A DNA stretch of 64,000 nucleotides from Exiguobacterium qingdaonense (GCF_018617855.1 NZ_JACSKY010000001.1:186001-250000), one strand, 5' to 3'; shown: positions 50,396 to 60,859, counted from the first letter of the stretch. The notes: a model not told the origin generated them from the sequence alone. Made by a program: numbers and translations.

Positions 50396-50929
50396 TTAAA
50401 ATAATTTAGATGCTCGCACTTGGTGAAGCTTTGACGTCAAATTGCGGAATAAATTCTCATCTCTGCAATCGAGGGCACGATCGATTTCGATCAATAATCG
50501 TTCTTCTTCAAACTGAGCGACTGAAGCTTGGATGACCGTTTGGGCAGAGGTAGAGACTTCATCTTTCACTTCTGCCACAGGTTCGAACGGATTTTGCTCT
50601 ACGATATCGACCCAGTTCTCGTCAATCATCATCCCTTGAAAGTTTAACTCCACATAAATCGGTCCATCGTGTAAGCGGATGTCATGATACGCCTTCTCTG
50701 GATTCATAGTCACAAGGTCTCCCCGCCGGTACCGAAACGGTTCGCCATCAAATCCATACGCCGTCATCACAAGACTTCGTGGCGAGACCGAGGCGTTTGT
50801 CACGAAGTGGACATTACCAAGCTTTTCAGGATGTCTTAACCAATAATCAAGAATCCACTTTGCTTCACGCTTCCGAAGTGTATGATGAGCGACGAATCGC
50901 TTCAAGAAGTTCCGTTTTCGCTCGACCAT
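50396..50929 (-). CDS. ypiB: YpiB, UPF0302 family
   Basis: A 177-residue soluble protein of the UPF0302 family. The first half (FLKRFVAHHTLRKREAKWILDYWLRHPEKLGNVHFV) and YHDIRLHDGPIYVELNF are family hallmarks; the last 50 residues are helical (IDRALDCRDENLFRNLTSKL). Function is not established. GAGGTC precedes the ATG. It is 23 bases downstream of ypiA, the standard Bacillales order. Confidence 0.88.
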   Translation of the reverse strand: MVERKRNFLKRFVAHHTLRKREAKWILDYWLRHPEKLGNVHFVTNASVSPRSLVMTAYGFDGEPFRYRRGDLVTMNPEKAYHDIRLHDGPIYVELNFQGMMIDENWVDIVEQNPFEPVAEVKDEVSTSAQTVIQASVAQFEEERLLIEIDRALDCRDENLFRNLTSKLHQVRASKLF

Positions 50930-50952
50930 TTGACCTCATTCCCTTCCTGTTA

Positions 50953-52227
50953 TCATTCTATGTCATCAGACAATTGTTCGAGCTGATCTTCGAGCATTTG
51001 GCGATCTTCCAGGTCAATCACTAATGCAAGCGATTGCTCGACCACGCGTCGTGCATCTTGTCTACGACCTTCCTCTATCAACAGTGTAGCCCATTCCGTC
51101 ACAAATGACACGTCCTCTTGCATAATCGGTTCGATTGATGCATATAGACTGACCGCTTCATCATATTCTTCAAGCGCATATTTTGCTTTCGCCTTGTACC
51201 ATGTCATGAGCGGCGATGTCGTATGTTCTTCAAGCGCATCGATTGTTTCGAGAACATCATCGACTTCCCCTGCCTCAAACAAGATGGATAAGAGCAATTC
51301 TGTCGCTTGTAACGATTCCGGGTTTAATACGAGCGCTTCACGCAGCTCTTTGATGGCCCCATCCCGATCGCCAAGTTTGAGAAGTAGTCTCGCTTTGACG
51401 TGTCGAAGCTCATCGTTATAATCATCACGCGTGATTCCTTGTTCGACGACCTCTAACGCATCTTCTGTTTGTCCGAGGGCGTCGAGCGACTCTGTGTAAG
51501 GCAGATAGAGTGACGTGAAGTCCGGGTCCATCGCCTGTAGTTCTTTGAACTGTTTGATCGCCACTTCTTCGCGACCGATGCGATGGGCCGTCATCGCATG
51601 GCCAAAGACGGTGTTCAAATCGCGATGATTTGCCGATTCGTACTCCTTAAGCGCCTCTTCGAACGACCCGACCATCGTCAGTGCCTCGGCATAGTCTGCC
51701 TGATAATCGATTTCTGAAGGTAGCGTGGACTTTGAAAGTCGTGCATAGAGTGGGATGGCTTGCTCAAATGAACCGGTAGAGGCATACAGTTCGGCTAACC
51801 CATAAATGAGTAACGGTTCATCCGGATTTTTCTCGAGTGCCTCCATCAGTTTTTTCACAGCCACTTCATCCAACCCTTGGGATTGATATAAGTCAGCTAA
51901 GAGGACGAGGCTTCTCACTTGTGTATCCGCATCATCCGACTTGACCTTCTCAAGAACGGCAATCGCCTCCTCTTCCCGGTCGCTATCCAAATACGCTTCC
52001 GCGAGCGACAAGGCGACATTCGGGTCCCCTTCATAGTCGACGTACAGTTTCGAGAGTACGTCTGTCGCCCGGTCGGCAAGACCTAGTTCTAAATATAGGT
52101 CAGCGATCGCCAAGCGGTCGTCATCCGACCCTTCCTTCTCAAGTTCTTCTAAATGCATGAGTGCATGTTCCGTGTCTCCGGACTCAAGCATCTCGACTAT
52201 ATGTGTCAATGCTGTTTCATCTAGCAT
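50953..52227 (-). CDS. ypiA: YpiA, TPR-repeat protein
   Basis: A 424-residue soluble protein formed by about ten tetratricopeptide repeats of 34 residues, for example AIADLYLELGLADRATDVLSKLYVDYEGDP and IYGLAELYASTGSFEQAIPLY. It probably serves as a protein-binding scaffold. The composition is acidic. It lies between aroA and ypiB in the conserved order. GGAGGAC precedes the ATG. Confidence 0.92.
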   Translation of the reverse strand: MLDETALTHIVEMLESGDTEHALMHLEELEKEGSDDDRLAIADLYLELGLADRATDVLSKLYVDYEGDPNVALSLAEAYLDSDREEEAIAVLEKVKSDDADTQVRSLVLLADLYQSQGLDEVAVKKLMEALEKNPDEPLLIYGLAELYASTGSFEQAIPLYARLSKSTLPSEIDYQADYAEALTMVGSFEEALKEYESANHRDLNTVFGHAMTAHRIGREEVAIKQFKELQAMDPDFTSLYLPYTESLDALGQTEDALEVVEQGITRDDYNDELRHVKARLLLKLGDRDGAIKELREALVLNPESLQATELLLSILFEAGEVDDVLETIDALEEHTTSPLMTWYKAKAKYALEEYDEAVSLYASIEPIMQEDVSFVTEWATLLIEEGRRQDARRVVEQSLALVIDLEDRQMLEDQLEQLSDDIE

Positions 52228-52256
52228 GGTTCGTCCTCCTGGCTTACGGTTTGTCG

Positions 52257-53507
52257 TTATTTTATATCACGTTGAATCTGTTGTAAATCTTCACGGAAGC
52301 GAGGATAGCTGACATCAGATGCCTCGAGCCCCTCAATCTGGATCGTCTCATCCGTCACGAGTGACGCGATTTGTAACATCATCGACAGACGATGGTCACC
52401 GTATGTTGAGACACTCCCGCCATGAAGACGGCTCGGTTTTACGATAAATCCGTCTTCTGTCGCAGTGATATCTACGCCCAACTTACTTAACTCCGACACG
52501 ACCACGTCGATTCGGTCGGTCTCTTTCACCCGAAGTTCTGCCGCATCCTTCACGACGGACGGTGACGATGCTTGCGAGGCGACGAGTGCGAATAACGGGA
52601 GTTCGTCGATTTGCGCAGGAATCATGTCCTTTTCGACAGTCGTACCGACCAGGGTGCTCGTCGTGACCGTGACGTCGCCAATCATTTCCTCGCCGACCGT
52701 TCGTTCATTTGAAATGGTGACATCGGCGCCCATCCGTTCTAACGTGCGCAAAAATCCGATGCGCGTCTCATTCAAACAAACGTCAGTCGTCGTGACTGAA
52801 CTGTTCGGTATGATGGCCGCACCTGCCCAGAAAAATGCCGCAGACGAAGGATCTGCCGGCACATCGATCGTCGCTCCAGTCAAACGAGATGGTTCGACGC
52901 GAATGACACGTCCCATCTCCGTCTTCTGAACAGATAGGTTCGCCCCAAAGAGTGGCAGCATTCGCTCGGTGTGGTCACGGCACAGAACTGGTTCACGGAC
53001 GATTGTCGTTCCTTCAGCTCGTAGTCCGGCGAGAAGGACGGCCGATTTCACTTGGGCACTTGCGACCGGTAGTGTATAATCGATTGGCTTTAGCGATGCG
53101 CCGTCGATGACGAGCGGTGCCATATCTCCCGTCACATGCGCCCCCATCTCACGAAGTGGAGCGTTGACACGTCGCATCGGACGCTTCGATAACGATTTAT
53201 CACCTACGAGTTCGAACGTACCGTCATAGCCGGCTAAAAGTCCAATGAGTAAGCGCATCGTCGTTCCAGAGTTCCCACAATCTAGACGAGCCGGACGCGG
53301 TGATTCGACACCTTTGATGATGAGCTCGTCTTCTCGTTCCGTCACATCTGCACCGAGCAACCGAATCGCATCGAGCGTCGAGCGACAATCGGCGCCGAGG
53401 AGCGGTCGTCTAATTCTCGTCGTTCCGGATGCCATCATTCCAAAAACAAGTGCCCGATGTGTAATCGATTTATCACTCGGGACACGGATCGAACCGTTTA
53501 AACTCAT
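52257..53507 (-). CDS. aroA: 5-enolpyruvylshikimate-3-phosphate synthase
   Basis: Joins PEP to shikimate-3-phosphate, step six of the shikimate pathway. The 416-residue protein has the N-terminal RVPSDKSITHRALVFG, the substrate loop LDCGNSGTTMRLL near 75-87, and the C-terminal RVKETDRIDVV and YGDHRLSMMLQIA. The glyphosate region DCGNSGTTMR suggests a class II-type enzyme, common in Firmicutes. ATG 53505-53507 overlaps the aroB stop as ATGA. Confidence 0.96.
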   Translation of the reverse strand: MSLNGSIRVPSDKSITHRALVFGMMASGTTRIRRPLLGADCRSTLDAIRLLGADVTEREDELIIKGVESPRPARLDCGNSGTTMRLLIGLLAGYDGTFELVGDKSLSKRPMRRVNAPLREMGAHVTGDMAPLVIDGASLKPIDYTLPVASAQVKSAVLLAGLRAEGTTIVREPVLCRDHTERMLPLFGANLSVQKTEMGRVIRVEPSRLTGATIDVPADPSSAAFFWAGAAIIPNSSVTTTDVCLNETRIGFLRTLERMGADVTISNERTVGEEMIGDVTVTTSTLVGTTVEKDMIPAQIDELPLFALVASQASSPSVVKDAAELRVKETDRIDVVVSELSKLGVDITATEDGFIVKPSRLHGGSVSTYGDHRLSMMLQIASLVTDETIQIEGLEASDVSYPRFREDLQQIQRDIK

Positions 53508-54559
53508 CGTCCCCACCATCCTTTCATCTTTTCTAGCGTAGAGTAAATCTGTTCGGTTGATACTGATTCAACAGAGATAGATTCACGGAGTAGGACAAAG
53601 CGAATCGATCCATGACGATTCTTTTTGTCTACCATCATTCGTTCAATATAGTGGGCCGACGGTTTCCAGTCGATTGGCGTGACATCGTTCAAGCGCATCC
53701 AATCAAACAATCGCTCGGCCCGTTCCTCATCCCCAGATAATAAAAAGGCAAACACCATCCCATGTAAAACCGCTTCTCCATGTGGGATGCGATAGGACTC
53801 GACTGACTCGAGGGCATGACCGAACGTATGCCCAAAATTGAGCCAGGCTCGAATCCCCTGTTCCCTTTCATCCGTTTCGACAATCGCTTGCTTCACCCGG
53901 ATCCCACGGGCGAGCCATGACACCCAGTCCATCTCTTCACCTTTGTTCAAGGCTAAAAACAAGTCGTCCTCGAAAGAAGATTCGAGGACGTAACGTGATA
54001 AATACGCATGTTTCAATAGTTCACCTAGACCGCTTCGTACTTCCTGCACTGGTAACGTATCCAGACGGGAGACGTTATAGTAGACGCCTGACGGTTGATG
54101 GAATGAACCGATTGCATTTTTTGCAAGCGGATGATTGACCGCCACTTTTCCACCGACGGCAGAGTCATGCGCCAAGATGGTCGTGGGCACTTGTATGTAT
54201 GAAATACCACGCATATAGACGCTCGCCAAAAAGCCAGCCAGGTCACCGATCATTCCGCCACCAAAGGCGACAAGTAGCGTATGGCGGTCACATCCATGTC
54301 CTAACCCTTCCGTGACAAGATGTTCAAGGGATGATAAAGACTTCGAGGCATCACCCGGTTCGACGACAGACCAGACGACGTGCGGATGAACTCGCGTCAA
54401 TTTCGAGCGGAACGTTTCCCCGTAAAGGGAGTCGACATGCTCGTCTGTTACGACCCATAGCATCGAATAACTTGACCACTCTTTCATTTCAATCCAACGA
54501 TCTTGATCGTCAACGACGACGTCGTACGGGGTCGTCGCTTCAATCGGGATGGTTACCAT
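53504..54559 (-). CDS. aroB: 3-dehydroquinate synthase
   Basis: NAD- and zinc-dependent enzyme that makes 3-dehydroquinate from DAHP. The 351-residue protein has [21 protein letters not shown] (NAD loop), [29 protein letters not shown] and [12 protein letters not shown], where the histidines bind zinc. It overlaps aroC by 7 bases and aroA by 4. The order aroC-aroB-aroA lacks the trp, tyrA, hisC and aroH genes found between them in B. subtilis. Confidence 0.96.
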   Translation of the reverse strand: MVTIPIEATTPYDVVVDDQDRWIEMKEWSSYSMLWVVTDEHVDSLYGETFRSKLTRVHPHVVWSVVEPGDASKSLSSLEHLVTEGLGHGCDRHTLLVAFGGGMIGDLAGFLASVYMRGISYIQVPTTILAHDSAVGGKVAVNHPLAKNAIGSFHQPSGVYYNVSRLDTLPVQEVRSGLGELLKHAYLSRYVLESSFEDDLFLALNKGEEMDWVSWLARGIRVKQAIVETDEREQGIRAWLNFGHTFGHALESVESYRIPHGEAVLHGMVFAFLLSGDEERAERLFDWMRLNDVTPIDWKPSAHYIERMMVDKKNRHGSIRFVLLRESISVESVSTEQIYSTLEKMKGWWGR

Positions 54560-55716
54560 ACGCGCAACTCCTCTCGATACTCGTCGACCCGATGTTTGAT
54601 CCGTTCCATCGTGTCGTGCCCGAACGTCTCACAAATCTCCTTTGCCATTTCAAAAGCGATGACCGCCTCGACGACGAGAGATGCCGCGGGAACGGCGCAT
54701 GAATCACTCCGCTCGATTTGAGCGAGGAACGGCTCTTTCGTATCGATATCAACGGATTGTAGCGGTTTATAGAGCGTCGGGATTGGTTTCATGACCGCCG
54801 AACAGACAATCGGCATGCCCGTCGTCATACCGCCTTCAAAGCCCCCAAGATGGTTACTAAGCCGCGTGTATCCATCATCCTCATGAGCAATCGGGTCCAT
54901 CACTTTCGAACCCGGTCGGAATGCCATCTCGAATCCATCCCCGAATTCAACACCTTTGAAGGCATTGACGCTCATGACCGCCTGTGCGATTTTAGCATCG
55001 AGCTTTCGGTCGTATTGAACGTAAGAACCGAGGCCTGGCACAACCCCATGCACTTCCGTACAGACGATCCCACCGATTGAATCACCGTTCGCCTTCGCTT
55101 CATCGATTCGTTGCATCATTCGTTTCTCTGCTTTTGGATCAAGTGTACGGACGGGTGAATCATCGATGACGCGCATCGCTTCTTCTAGCGTGTCAAACGT
55201 CATGGAATCCGCCTTCTCCCCACCGATCACCCTCACATAACTGAAAAGGGATATTCCGACCTGTTGTAGCATCTGCTTACAAAATGCACCGACCGCGACA
55301 CGGGCAGCCGTCTCCCTCGCACTCGAGCGTTCCAACACGTCCCGTAAATCGCGGTGGTCATACTTCAATCCACCGACAAGGTCCGCATGTCCCGGACGGG
55401 GTCGCGAGACACGGCGTTTCACTTCCGTGTCATCCTCAATCGGTCCTGGCTGCATCACATGCTTCCAATGCGTATGGTCCTTATTCTCAATCCAAAATGT
55501 GACGGGCGCACCGGTCGTCTTCCCATGTCGAATACCGGAACGGACTTCCACCTCATCCGATTCGATTTGCATGCGACGGCCTCTCCCATAACCGGATTGG
55601 CGCTTCTTCAATTCCAGATTGATTTGATCTAGATTCACGGCGAGTCCGGCAGGAGCCCCCTCAATGATGACCGTAAGCCCGGGACCGTGCGATTCTCCAG
55701 CTGTCAAATAACGCAT
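54553..55716 (-). CDS. aroC: Chorismate synthase
   Basis: Reduced-FMN-dependent enzyme completing chorismate synthesis. The 387-residue protein begins [13 protein letters not shown], has [57 protein letters not shown] and the C-terminal [15 protein letters not shown]. Length and motifs are standard. GAGGTG precedes the ATG. It is 9 bases downstream of cheR. Confidence 0.97.
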   Translation of the reverse strand: MRYLTAGESHGPGLTVIIEGAPAGLAVNLDQINLELKKRQSGYGRGRRMQIESDEVEVRSGIRHGKTTGAPVTFWIENKDHTHWKHVMQPGPIEDDTEVKRRVSRPRPGHADLVGGLKYDHRDLRDVLERSSARETAARVAVGAFCKQMLQQVGISLFSYVRVIGGEKADSMTFDTLEEAMRVIDDSPVRTLDPKAEKRMMQRIDEAKANGDSIGGIVCTEVHGVVPGLGSYVQYDRKLDAKIAQAVMSVNAFKGVEFGDGFEMAFRPGSKVMDPIAHEDDGYTRLSNHLGGFEGGMTTGMPIVCSAVMKPIPTLYKPLQSVDIDTKEPFLAQIERSDSCAVPAASLVVEAVIAFEMAKEICETFGHDTMERIKHRVDEYREELRVW

Positions 55717-55725
55717 CCGTTCACC

Positions 55726-56505
55726 TCATCCATCTATTTTTTCGTAAAAGAAACTTTGCTTCATCGCATAACCGTAACGCTTCGGCTGAAAGATTTGTTC
55801 GGTCCCCCCGACAAACAACACCCCACCTGGCCGTAATGCTCGTTGGAACGATGTATACACTTTCTCTTTCGCCTCTTCCGTGAAGTAAATCAACACATTT
55901 CGACAAACAATCAAGTCAAAATTGCGTTCATAGACGTCCGCCAGCAAATTGTGTTTCTTAAACGTCACGAGCTGTTTGATTTCGTCTGAAATATAATAGT
56001 CGTCACCACGACGTGTGAAGTAACGTTTCTGAAATTCGTCTGGTAAATCGATGAGTGCACGTTCATGATACTTCCCTTGCTTTGCTTTTTCGATGACGAT
56101 ATCGTCTAAATCCGTGGCCGTGATGGAAAATTGAGATGGAGCCAAATGCTTCGATAGTAACATGGCGAGCGAATAAGGTTCCTCCCCCGTCGAACACGCA
56201 GCACTCCACACGCGGAGCTTTCCTTGACTTGAACGACTTAAATGCGGGAGTATATCTTCTTCTAACTGTTTCCAGCGGATTGGATTACGGTAAAATTCAC
56301 TCACATTGATCGTCATCCGATCAAGAAATTCTTCATATAACTGACGATCCGTGTCCATCGCCTTCAAATACTCAAGAAACGAAGCGTATCCCTTTTTTTC
56401 ACGCAAGGCAATCATGCGGCGCTTCATTTGCGCCTCTTTATATAAATTCAAGTCGATGCCCGACTTGATATAAAATTTTTTTACGAAGATGGCATAATCA
56501 TTCAT
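55726..56505 (-). CDS. cheR: CheR chemotaxis methyltransferase
   Basis: Transfers methyl groups from SAM to glutamates of chemoreceptors for adaptation. About 259 residues: an N-terminal helical domain, TINVSEFYRNP near residue 70, the SAM loop VWSAACSTGEEPYSLAML around 105-122, ITATDLDDIVIEKAKQG and DLIVCRNVLIYF. No chemotaxis operon lies near; it is set between ndk and aroC as in B. subtilis. The start is uncertain among ATG 56505 (used), an adjacent GTG 3 bases earlier and the frame opening at 56523. Confidence 0.93.
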   Translation of the reverse strand: MNDYAIFVKKFYIKSGIDLNLYKEAQMKRRMIALREKKGYASFLEYLKAMDTDRQLYEEFLDRMTINVSEFYRNPIRWKQLEEDILPHLSRSSQGKLRVWSAACSTGEEPYSLAMLLSKHLAPSQFSITATDLDDIVIEKAKQGKYHERALIDLPDEFQKRYFTRRGDDYYISDEIKQLVTFKKHNLLADVYERNFDLIVCRNVLIYFTEEAKEKVYTSFQRALRPGGVLFVGGTEQIFQPKRYGYAMKQSFFYEKIDG

Positions 56506-56577
56506 CACCAGTTTCAACCTCAATTCTATCTCATTTCCTCGTTCTTCAACCTACCGCCATTTCAAAGGAATCAAAAA

Positions 56578-56599
56578 GGGGACAGGTTTCCCCGTCCCT
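56578..56599 (-). terminator. Terminator of ndk
   Basis: Short stem GGGGAC/GTCCCT-type with 10-base loop and T5 on the minus strand, directly after ndk. Weak but well placed. Confidence 0.6.
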
Positions 56600-56606
56600 C
56601 CATCAG

Positions 56607-57026
56607 TTATGAAACGTGTGAGGCTGCTTTAGCGAACCAAAGTGAAAGTTCACGTTCTGCGCTATCCACACTATCAGAACCATGAATCACGTTTTGTGAC
56701 ATCGTTGATGCAAGGTCACCGCGAATTGTTCCTGGTTGCGCATCAAGCGGCTTCGTCTTGCCGATCATGAGACGGGAGACCGCAACGATGTCTTCCCCTT
56801 CCCATTCCATCGCAACGACCGGGCCAGAAGTCAAAAACTGTACCAATTCACCAAAGAACGGTTTTTCCTTATGCTCTGCGTAGTGTGCCTCTGCGACCTC
56901 AACTGACGGTGTCACCATTTCGAGACGGTTCAACGTATATCCTTTGTTTTCAAAGCGTGAAATGATTTCCCCAATCAATCCACGTTTCACCCCATCCGGC
57001 TTAACCATTAAAAAAGTCTTTTCCAT
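56607..57026 (-). CDS. ndk: Nucleoside diphosphate kinase
   Basis: Balances nucleoside triphosphate pools by phospho-histidine transfer. The 139-residue protein has [28 protein letters not shown] and the active-site histidine in QNVIHGSDS. The last residues ([13 protein letters not shown]) are normal. A candidate promoter TTGGAC-N17-TACATC lies about 40-65 bases upstream. AGGGGG precedes the ATG. Confidence 0.97.
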   Translation of the reverse strand: MEKTFLMVKPDGVKRGLIGEIISRFENKGYTLNRLEMVTPSVEVAEAHYAEHKEKPFFGELVQFLTSGPVVAMEWEGEDIVAVSRLMIGKTKPLDAQPGTIRGDLASTMSQNVIHGSDSVDSAERELSLWFAKAASHVS

Positions 57027-57117
57027 TCCCCAAATCCCCCTAAGTCAATAAATGTGTACGATGTACGTTTTTAGTGTACACGGTCCAACACGTTTTTAAA
57101 AGGGGGTACCCAAGCAT

Positions 57118-58080
57118 TCACCACTTACGTTTTCCGATATACTGTGCAATCTCGATCAATGAACGTTTATCTGGGACGTCCGGCAACCCATCGAGCCGTC
57201 GAATCGCGCGCTCGACGTATCGGTCGATCGTTCGTTGGCTGCGCTCTAACGTCCCGTTCCGCTGTACCTCTCGGACGAGTGATTTCGTCACATCCGGGTC
57301 GGTCGACGCACTCACTTTAGAAAGGCGCTCATAAAAGCCAGCATCTTCGGACGAGTAAAGGAGGGGCAATGTTTTGTGACCATGCTTTAAATCCTCACCG
57401 ACCGGCTTACCAAGTTGAAAGCTCTTTGCCGTGAAGTCCAATAAATCATCTGTCATTTGAAAGGCCATGCCGATATCATACCCGAACAGACTCAACTGCT
57501 TCACCACTTGAGGAGATGCTCCCGAGATGACGGCACCGGCAGCACAACTCGTCTCAATCAACAAGGCGGTCTTTCGTGCGATCCGGTCTAAATACCGTTT
57601 CGGTGATTGCGCCCACTCGAACTGGTCTTGGATTTGATTGATTTCACCGACACAGATGCGTTCCATCGTGTCCGCCATGATGCGCATCACTTCCGGCGAT
57701 TCGATTTCGGATACGAGGCGAATCGCCTCACCAAACAACGTGTTCCCTGTATACATCGCTACCGTTTCATCATACCGCTCCATCACGGTCGGTTTTCCCC
57801 GCCGGAGCATCGCATCATCGATCACATCATCATGGACGAGCGACGCCATGTGAATCAATTCGAGACTTGAGGCAACTTTCGTCAAACGGATATCTTTTGT
57901 CTCACCAAAGCCAGCGCTTAAAAGGACGAAAGCCGGTCGAATCCTTTTGCCACCGGCATCGAGTAATTGTCGAGATGCTGATTCAATGATGGGGTGGTCC
58001 GTCCTGACACGAGTGGATAAGAATTGATCGATCTGATCAATCTCTCGGTTCATATGACGATAAAGTCGCTTCAAAGACAT
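57118..58080 (-). CDS. hepT: Heptaprenyl diphosphate synthase component II (HepT)
   Basis: Trans-prenyltransferase subunit that elongates FPP to the heptaprenyl chain of menaquinone-7. The 320-residue protein has the first Asp-rich motif LVHDDVIDDAMLRRGKPT near residues 82-99, GGKRIRPAFVLLSAG, and the second MTDDLLDF near 210. It needs component I, encoded by hepS at 58806. It lies 3 bases after menG, an order (hepS-menG-hepT) conserved in Bacillales. Confidence 0.95.
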   Translation of the reverse strand: MSLKRLYRHMNREIDQIDQFLSTRVRTDHPIIESASRQLLDAGGKRIRPAFVLLSAGFGETKDIRLTKVASSLELIHMASLVHDDVIDDAMLRRGKPTVMERYDETVAMYTGNTLFGEAIRLVSEIESPEVMRIMADTMERICVGEINQIQDQFEWAQSPKRYLDRIARKTALLIETSCAAGAVISGASPQVVKQLSLFGYDIGMAFQMTDDLLDFTAKSFQLGKPVGEDLKHGHKTLPLLYSSEDAGFYERLSKVSASTDPDVTKSLVREVQRNGTLERSQRTIDRYVERAIRRLDGLPDVPDKRSLIEIAQYIGKRKW

Positions 58081-58083
58081 GTC

Positions 58084-58785
58084 TCACCACTTCTTTCCTA
58101 GATGCATGGCACATGCACCTCCGGAGAATGTCTTCACTTCGACTTGTTCAAACCCGGCATCTTCAAACATCCGCTTGAGTTTTAAACGGTCAGGAAACTG
58201 GTCAGTCGATTCTTGTAGCCACTTATACTGATCGTATGAGCCGGCAAACACTTTTCCAAAGAGCGGCATGACCGTTCCAAAATAAAGCGAATACAGTTGC
58301 TTGAAGACTGGTGCCGTCGGTTGACTCGTTTCGAGACACACGACCGTCCCACCCGGTTTCAAGACACGATGCATTTCACGTAGCACCGTCATATAATCCG
58401 GGACGTTCCGTAGTCCAAAGCCGATCGTGACATAATCAAACGAGTTGTCTCCAAACGGCAGTGCCATCGCATTGCCGTGAAGTAGCTCGATGTTTGGCCA
58501 TGCTTTGACCTTCTCTTCTCCCACTTTTAACATATTCTCTGAAAAATCGATCCCTTTTATGACGCCCGTATTTCCGGAAGCTTCTGCCAATTGAATCGTC
58601 CAGTCTGCAGTCCCGCAACAAACGTCTAAGCATTTGGCCCCAGGAAAGACGTTCATCTTTTTCATCGTTGTCCGTCGCCACCATTTGTGAAGTCGGAAAC
58701 TGATAATCGAGTTCATCGTATCGTAGCTAGGAGAAATGGACTGAAATACTTCGTATACTTTTTGCTCTTTTTCAATCGGTTGCAA
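58084..58785 (-). CDS. menG: Demethylmenaquinone methyltransferase
   Basis: Class I SAM methyltransferase (UbiE/MenG), last step of menaquinone synthesis. The 233-residue protein has [16 protein letters not shown] (SAM loop, near 53-68), [27 protein letters not shown] and the C-terminal [14 protein letters not shown]. The start is TTG 58783-58785, with AAAGG about 10 bases upstream; the ATG inside that stretch is out of frame. It lies between hepS and hepT. Confidence 0.95.
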   Translation of the reverse strand: MQPIEKEQKVYEVFQSISPSYDTMNSIISFRLHKWWRRTTMKKMNVFPGAKCLDVCCGTADWTIQLAEASGNTGVIKGIDFSENMLKVGEEKVKAWPNIELLHGNAMALPFGDNSFDYVTIGFGLRNVPDYMTVLREMHRVLKPGGTVVCLETSQPTAPVFKQLYSLYFGTVMPLFGKVFAGSYDQYKWLQESTDQFPDRLKLKRMFEDAGFEQVEVKTFSGGACAMHLGKKW

Positions 58786-58805
58786 CGTGTAACATCCTTT
58801 CCGTT

Positions 58806-59378
58806 CTAAGCGACCGCATGCGCGAGCAGCGTTGTGAGTTGCTCTTTTTGGTCTTGTCTCAGTGCAGTCGCTTTTATTTCAATCATTCGTTTCCCACTCG
58901 TTGTCAAATAAGGCTGTCCAATCAGTTCGGAAAGTGTTTGAATCAATCCGACGTTCGCCACGAGCCAAACGTCCATTGAGACGTTCTTCTCGAGCAATAA
59001 CGTGCACTTCGCTGCATTGACCCGTTGTACGGACTGTCCGAACCGGTCACTGTATGACGAAGGGAAGTCCGTCAACATTTTATAGAACTGGGCCGACGCA
59101 AAATCGCCTGCGAGCACCGTCAACTGACGCTCTAGCGATCCGCTCGGACTCGTATTCACTTGATCATGCAATTCGAGCGCTTGATGTGCGAAATAGGTTG
59201 CCATCACGAGTTGTCGATGCTCAATCGATTCCAAATCAATCATCTCGACCATCCAACGAAGCAACAGCATGTCGACGGCTGGTACGACCGAATGTTTCGT
59301 CAAATAGGGATGATTCATACGTTGTTCGATTTGACGAGCAAGGTCTGTGACAACGAAATCATTTGTCAACTTTTCCAT
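58806..59378 (-). CDS. hepS: Heptaprenyl diphosphate synthase component I (HepS)
   Basis: Non-catalytic partner that sets chain length and membrane association of HepT. The 190-residue protein is all helical, with [25 protein letters not shown] and [18 protein letters not shown] as the recognisable blocks. ATG 59376-59378 with GAGGGGGG ahead is preferred to the longer frame to 59426. It is the first gene of hepS-menG-hepT. The mtrB and folE genes that precede it in B. subtilis are absent. Confidence 0.92.
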   Translation of the reverse strand: MEKLTNDFVVTDLARQIEQRMNHPYLTKHSVVPAVDMLLLRWMVEMIDLESIEHRQLVMATYFAHQALELHDQVNTSPSGSLERQLTVLAGDFASAQFYKMLTDFPSSYSDRFGQSVQRVNAAKCTLLLEKNVSMDVWLVANVGLIQTLSELIGQPYLTTSGKRMIEIKATALRQDQKEQLTTLLAHAVA

Positions 59379-59472
59379 GCTATCCCCCCTCGTCCACTTC
59401 ATTGTCATTCTGACATAGTATAGCACATTTTCTTCACATTCACGTCATTCGAACTCGCAAACACAACAAAAA

Positions 59473-59490
59473 AAGCCGCCTTTCGGCGAC
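59473..59490 (-). terminator. Terminator of hbs
   Basis: 7-bp GC-rich stem AGCCGCC/GGCGACT (one G-U), 4-base loop and T7 on the minus strand. Confidence 0.85.
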
Positions 59491-59504
59491 TTATGTATTG
59501 CAGA

Positions 59505-59777
59505 TTACTTGACCGCGTCTTTGAGCGCTTTACCTGCTTTAAATGCAGGAACTTTGCTCGCTGGGATTTCGATATCTTCTTTTGTACGTGGGTTACGACC
59601 TTTACGGGCAGCACGCTCACGAACTTCAAAAGTACCAAAACCGATCAATTGAATTTTCTCACCGTTTTGGAGTGCTTCAGTGATTGATTCAAACGTAGCT
59701 TCTACGATTTTCGTTGCTTCTTTTTTAGAAACATCGGCTTTCTCAGTAACAGCTTGGATCAATTCAGTTTTGTTCAT
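59505..59777 (-). CDS. hbs: HU-family DNA-binding protein Hbs
   Basis: Abundant histone-like protein that bends and compacts DNA. The 90-residue product has the HU signature [18 protein letters not shown] and the DNA-clasping arm with [24 protein letters not shown] 59775-59777 has AGGAGG 9 bases ahead and gives the normal MNKTELI start; the GTG just before it is also in frame. It has its own strong promoter and terminator, as expected for a highly expressed gene. Confidence 0.97.
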   Translation of the reverse strand: MNKTELIQAVTEKADVSKKEATKIVEATFESITEALQNGEKIQLIGFGTFEVRERAARKGRNPRTKEDIEIPASKVPAFKAGKALKDAVK

Positions 59778-59815
59778 CACGATTCACCTCCTCTCACAGG
59801 GAGTTTACGGGATTA

Positions 59816-59844
59816 ATCATATCGCACAAACGTTGATATGACAA
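59816..59844 (-). promoter_or_regulatory. Strong sigma-A promoter of hbs
   Basis: Minus strand TTGTCA (59839-59844), 17-base spacer, TATGAT (59816-59821), about 40 bases before the ATG. Confidence 0.7.
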
Positions 59845-59886
59845 CATTTTTTACGTGATTTCACGACATTCACCATCAATTCGGGT

Positions 59887-60597
59887 TCAGTTGTTTAAAA
59901 AAACGACTTCCCCTCGTTCATCTATCGTGTAACCTTGTGAATACGCCGGGGCAAATGGGGCGTCTTTATAGAGCAAATAACGAATGTCCTCACCATTTTG
60001 CACCGACTCATCCGTCTTTTGAAGCGCTTCTTCCACGTCAGCTCGGTAATCAACGAAAAGCTGCCCCGTCCCATCTACATAGATCGGAAGCTCACGGTCG
60101 GAGTATGGGCTCGGGATGACAGGTTCTTCTGTGACAAAAATCTTCTCGTAATCAAGAGTGAACTGGTTTTTTCCGAGCGATCCATCGAACGGGAATTTGC
60201 CTTCCTTCGCCCGAAACGCATTAATATTTGTCTGAAGTCGCTGTAAACGCTCAGCTACGCGTAAGTCAATCAATTTGACGGTCGGTGTTGATTCCACGTC
60301 AACGAGGATATATTGGAACAAACCTCCACCTTCGAAACTGTTCGTTGGAGGATCCGCCATATACCCAGGGACGAGACGGGAAAAATCGATTGGATAGCGC
60401 TCCATGAGAGGGGTATCCGCCGGTTTCGTCTTTATCGGTAACACGCCTGACTGTTCACGATATGCATCGACCGCGCTTTGCACACTATTCAATTGGTCTT
60501 CATACGGAAGGTTATTGGCCCGTTCCGATTCAGGGAACATACACCCTGCTAAAAACGTTGTCAGCACAAGGCTGACTATGACAATCATCTTCTTCAT
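59887..60597 (-). CDS. yphF: YphF-like lipoprotein
   Basis: A 236-residue predicted lipoprotein. The signal VIVSLVLTTFLAGC ends in a lipobox with Cys18 as lipid site (LAGC). The body contains an extracytoplasmic domain of about 200 residues with PADTPLMERYPIDFSRLVPGYM and ILVDVESTPTVKLIDLR. Function is unknown. ATG 60595-60597 has GGGAGG ahead; the longer open frame to 60780 is only the antisense reading into yphE. It follows yphE by 5 bases in the conserved gpsA-yphE-yphF order. Confidence 0.87.
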   Translation of the reverse strand: MKKMIVIVSLVLTTFLAGCMFPESERANNLPYEDQLNSVQSAVDAYREQSGVLPIKTKPADTPLMERYPIDFSRLVPGYMADPPTNSFEGGGLFQYILVDVESTPTVKLIDLRVAERLQRLQTNINAFRAKEGKFPFDGSLGKNQFTLDYEKIFVTEEPVIPSPYSDRELPIYVDGTGQLFVDYRADVEEALQKTDESVQNGEDIRYLLYKDAPFAPAYSQGYTIDERGEVVFLNN

Positions 60598-60602
60598 AAT
60601 CG

Positions 60603-60803
60603 TTATCCTCCCGTCGGTCCTGAGACGACGACAAAAATCATAATCACAGTTCCAAACAAGAAAATGATGAATGCAACCAAACGTACAATTGCCGCAAACC
60701 AACCGGTCAATTTCGTGTGACTGATCGCGACCATTAAAGCAGCGATGGCGAATGCACCAATCCCTGCAAAAGAAATCCACATTTTGATGAGTGACGGTGT
60801 CAC
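60603..60803 (-). CDS. yphE: YphE, DUF2768 small membrane protein
   Basis: A 66-residue protein with two membrane segments (ISFAGIGAFAIAALMVAI and IVRLVAFIIFLFGTVIMIFVVV), family DUF2768, function unknown. The start is GTG 60801-60803 with GGGGG about 8 bases ahead; the frame extends to 60851 without support. It lies between gpsA and yphF. Confidence 0.8.
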   Translation of the reverse strand: MTPSLIKMWISFAGIGAFAIAALMVAISHTKLTGWFAAIVRLVAFIIFLFGTVIMIFVVVSGPTGG

Positions 60804-60859
60804 GTCTATCCCCCTACTTTCTCTATGTTCTCCAGAGTTTAAGTTTAACAAAAAAAAGT

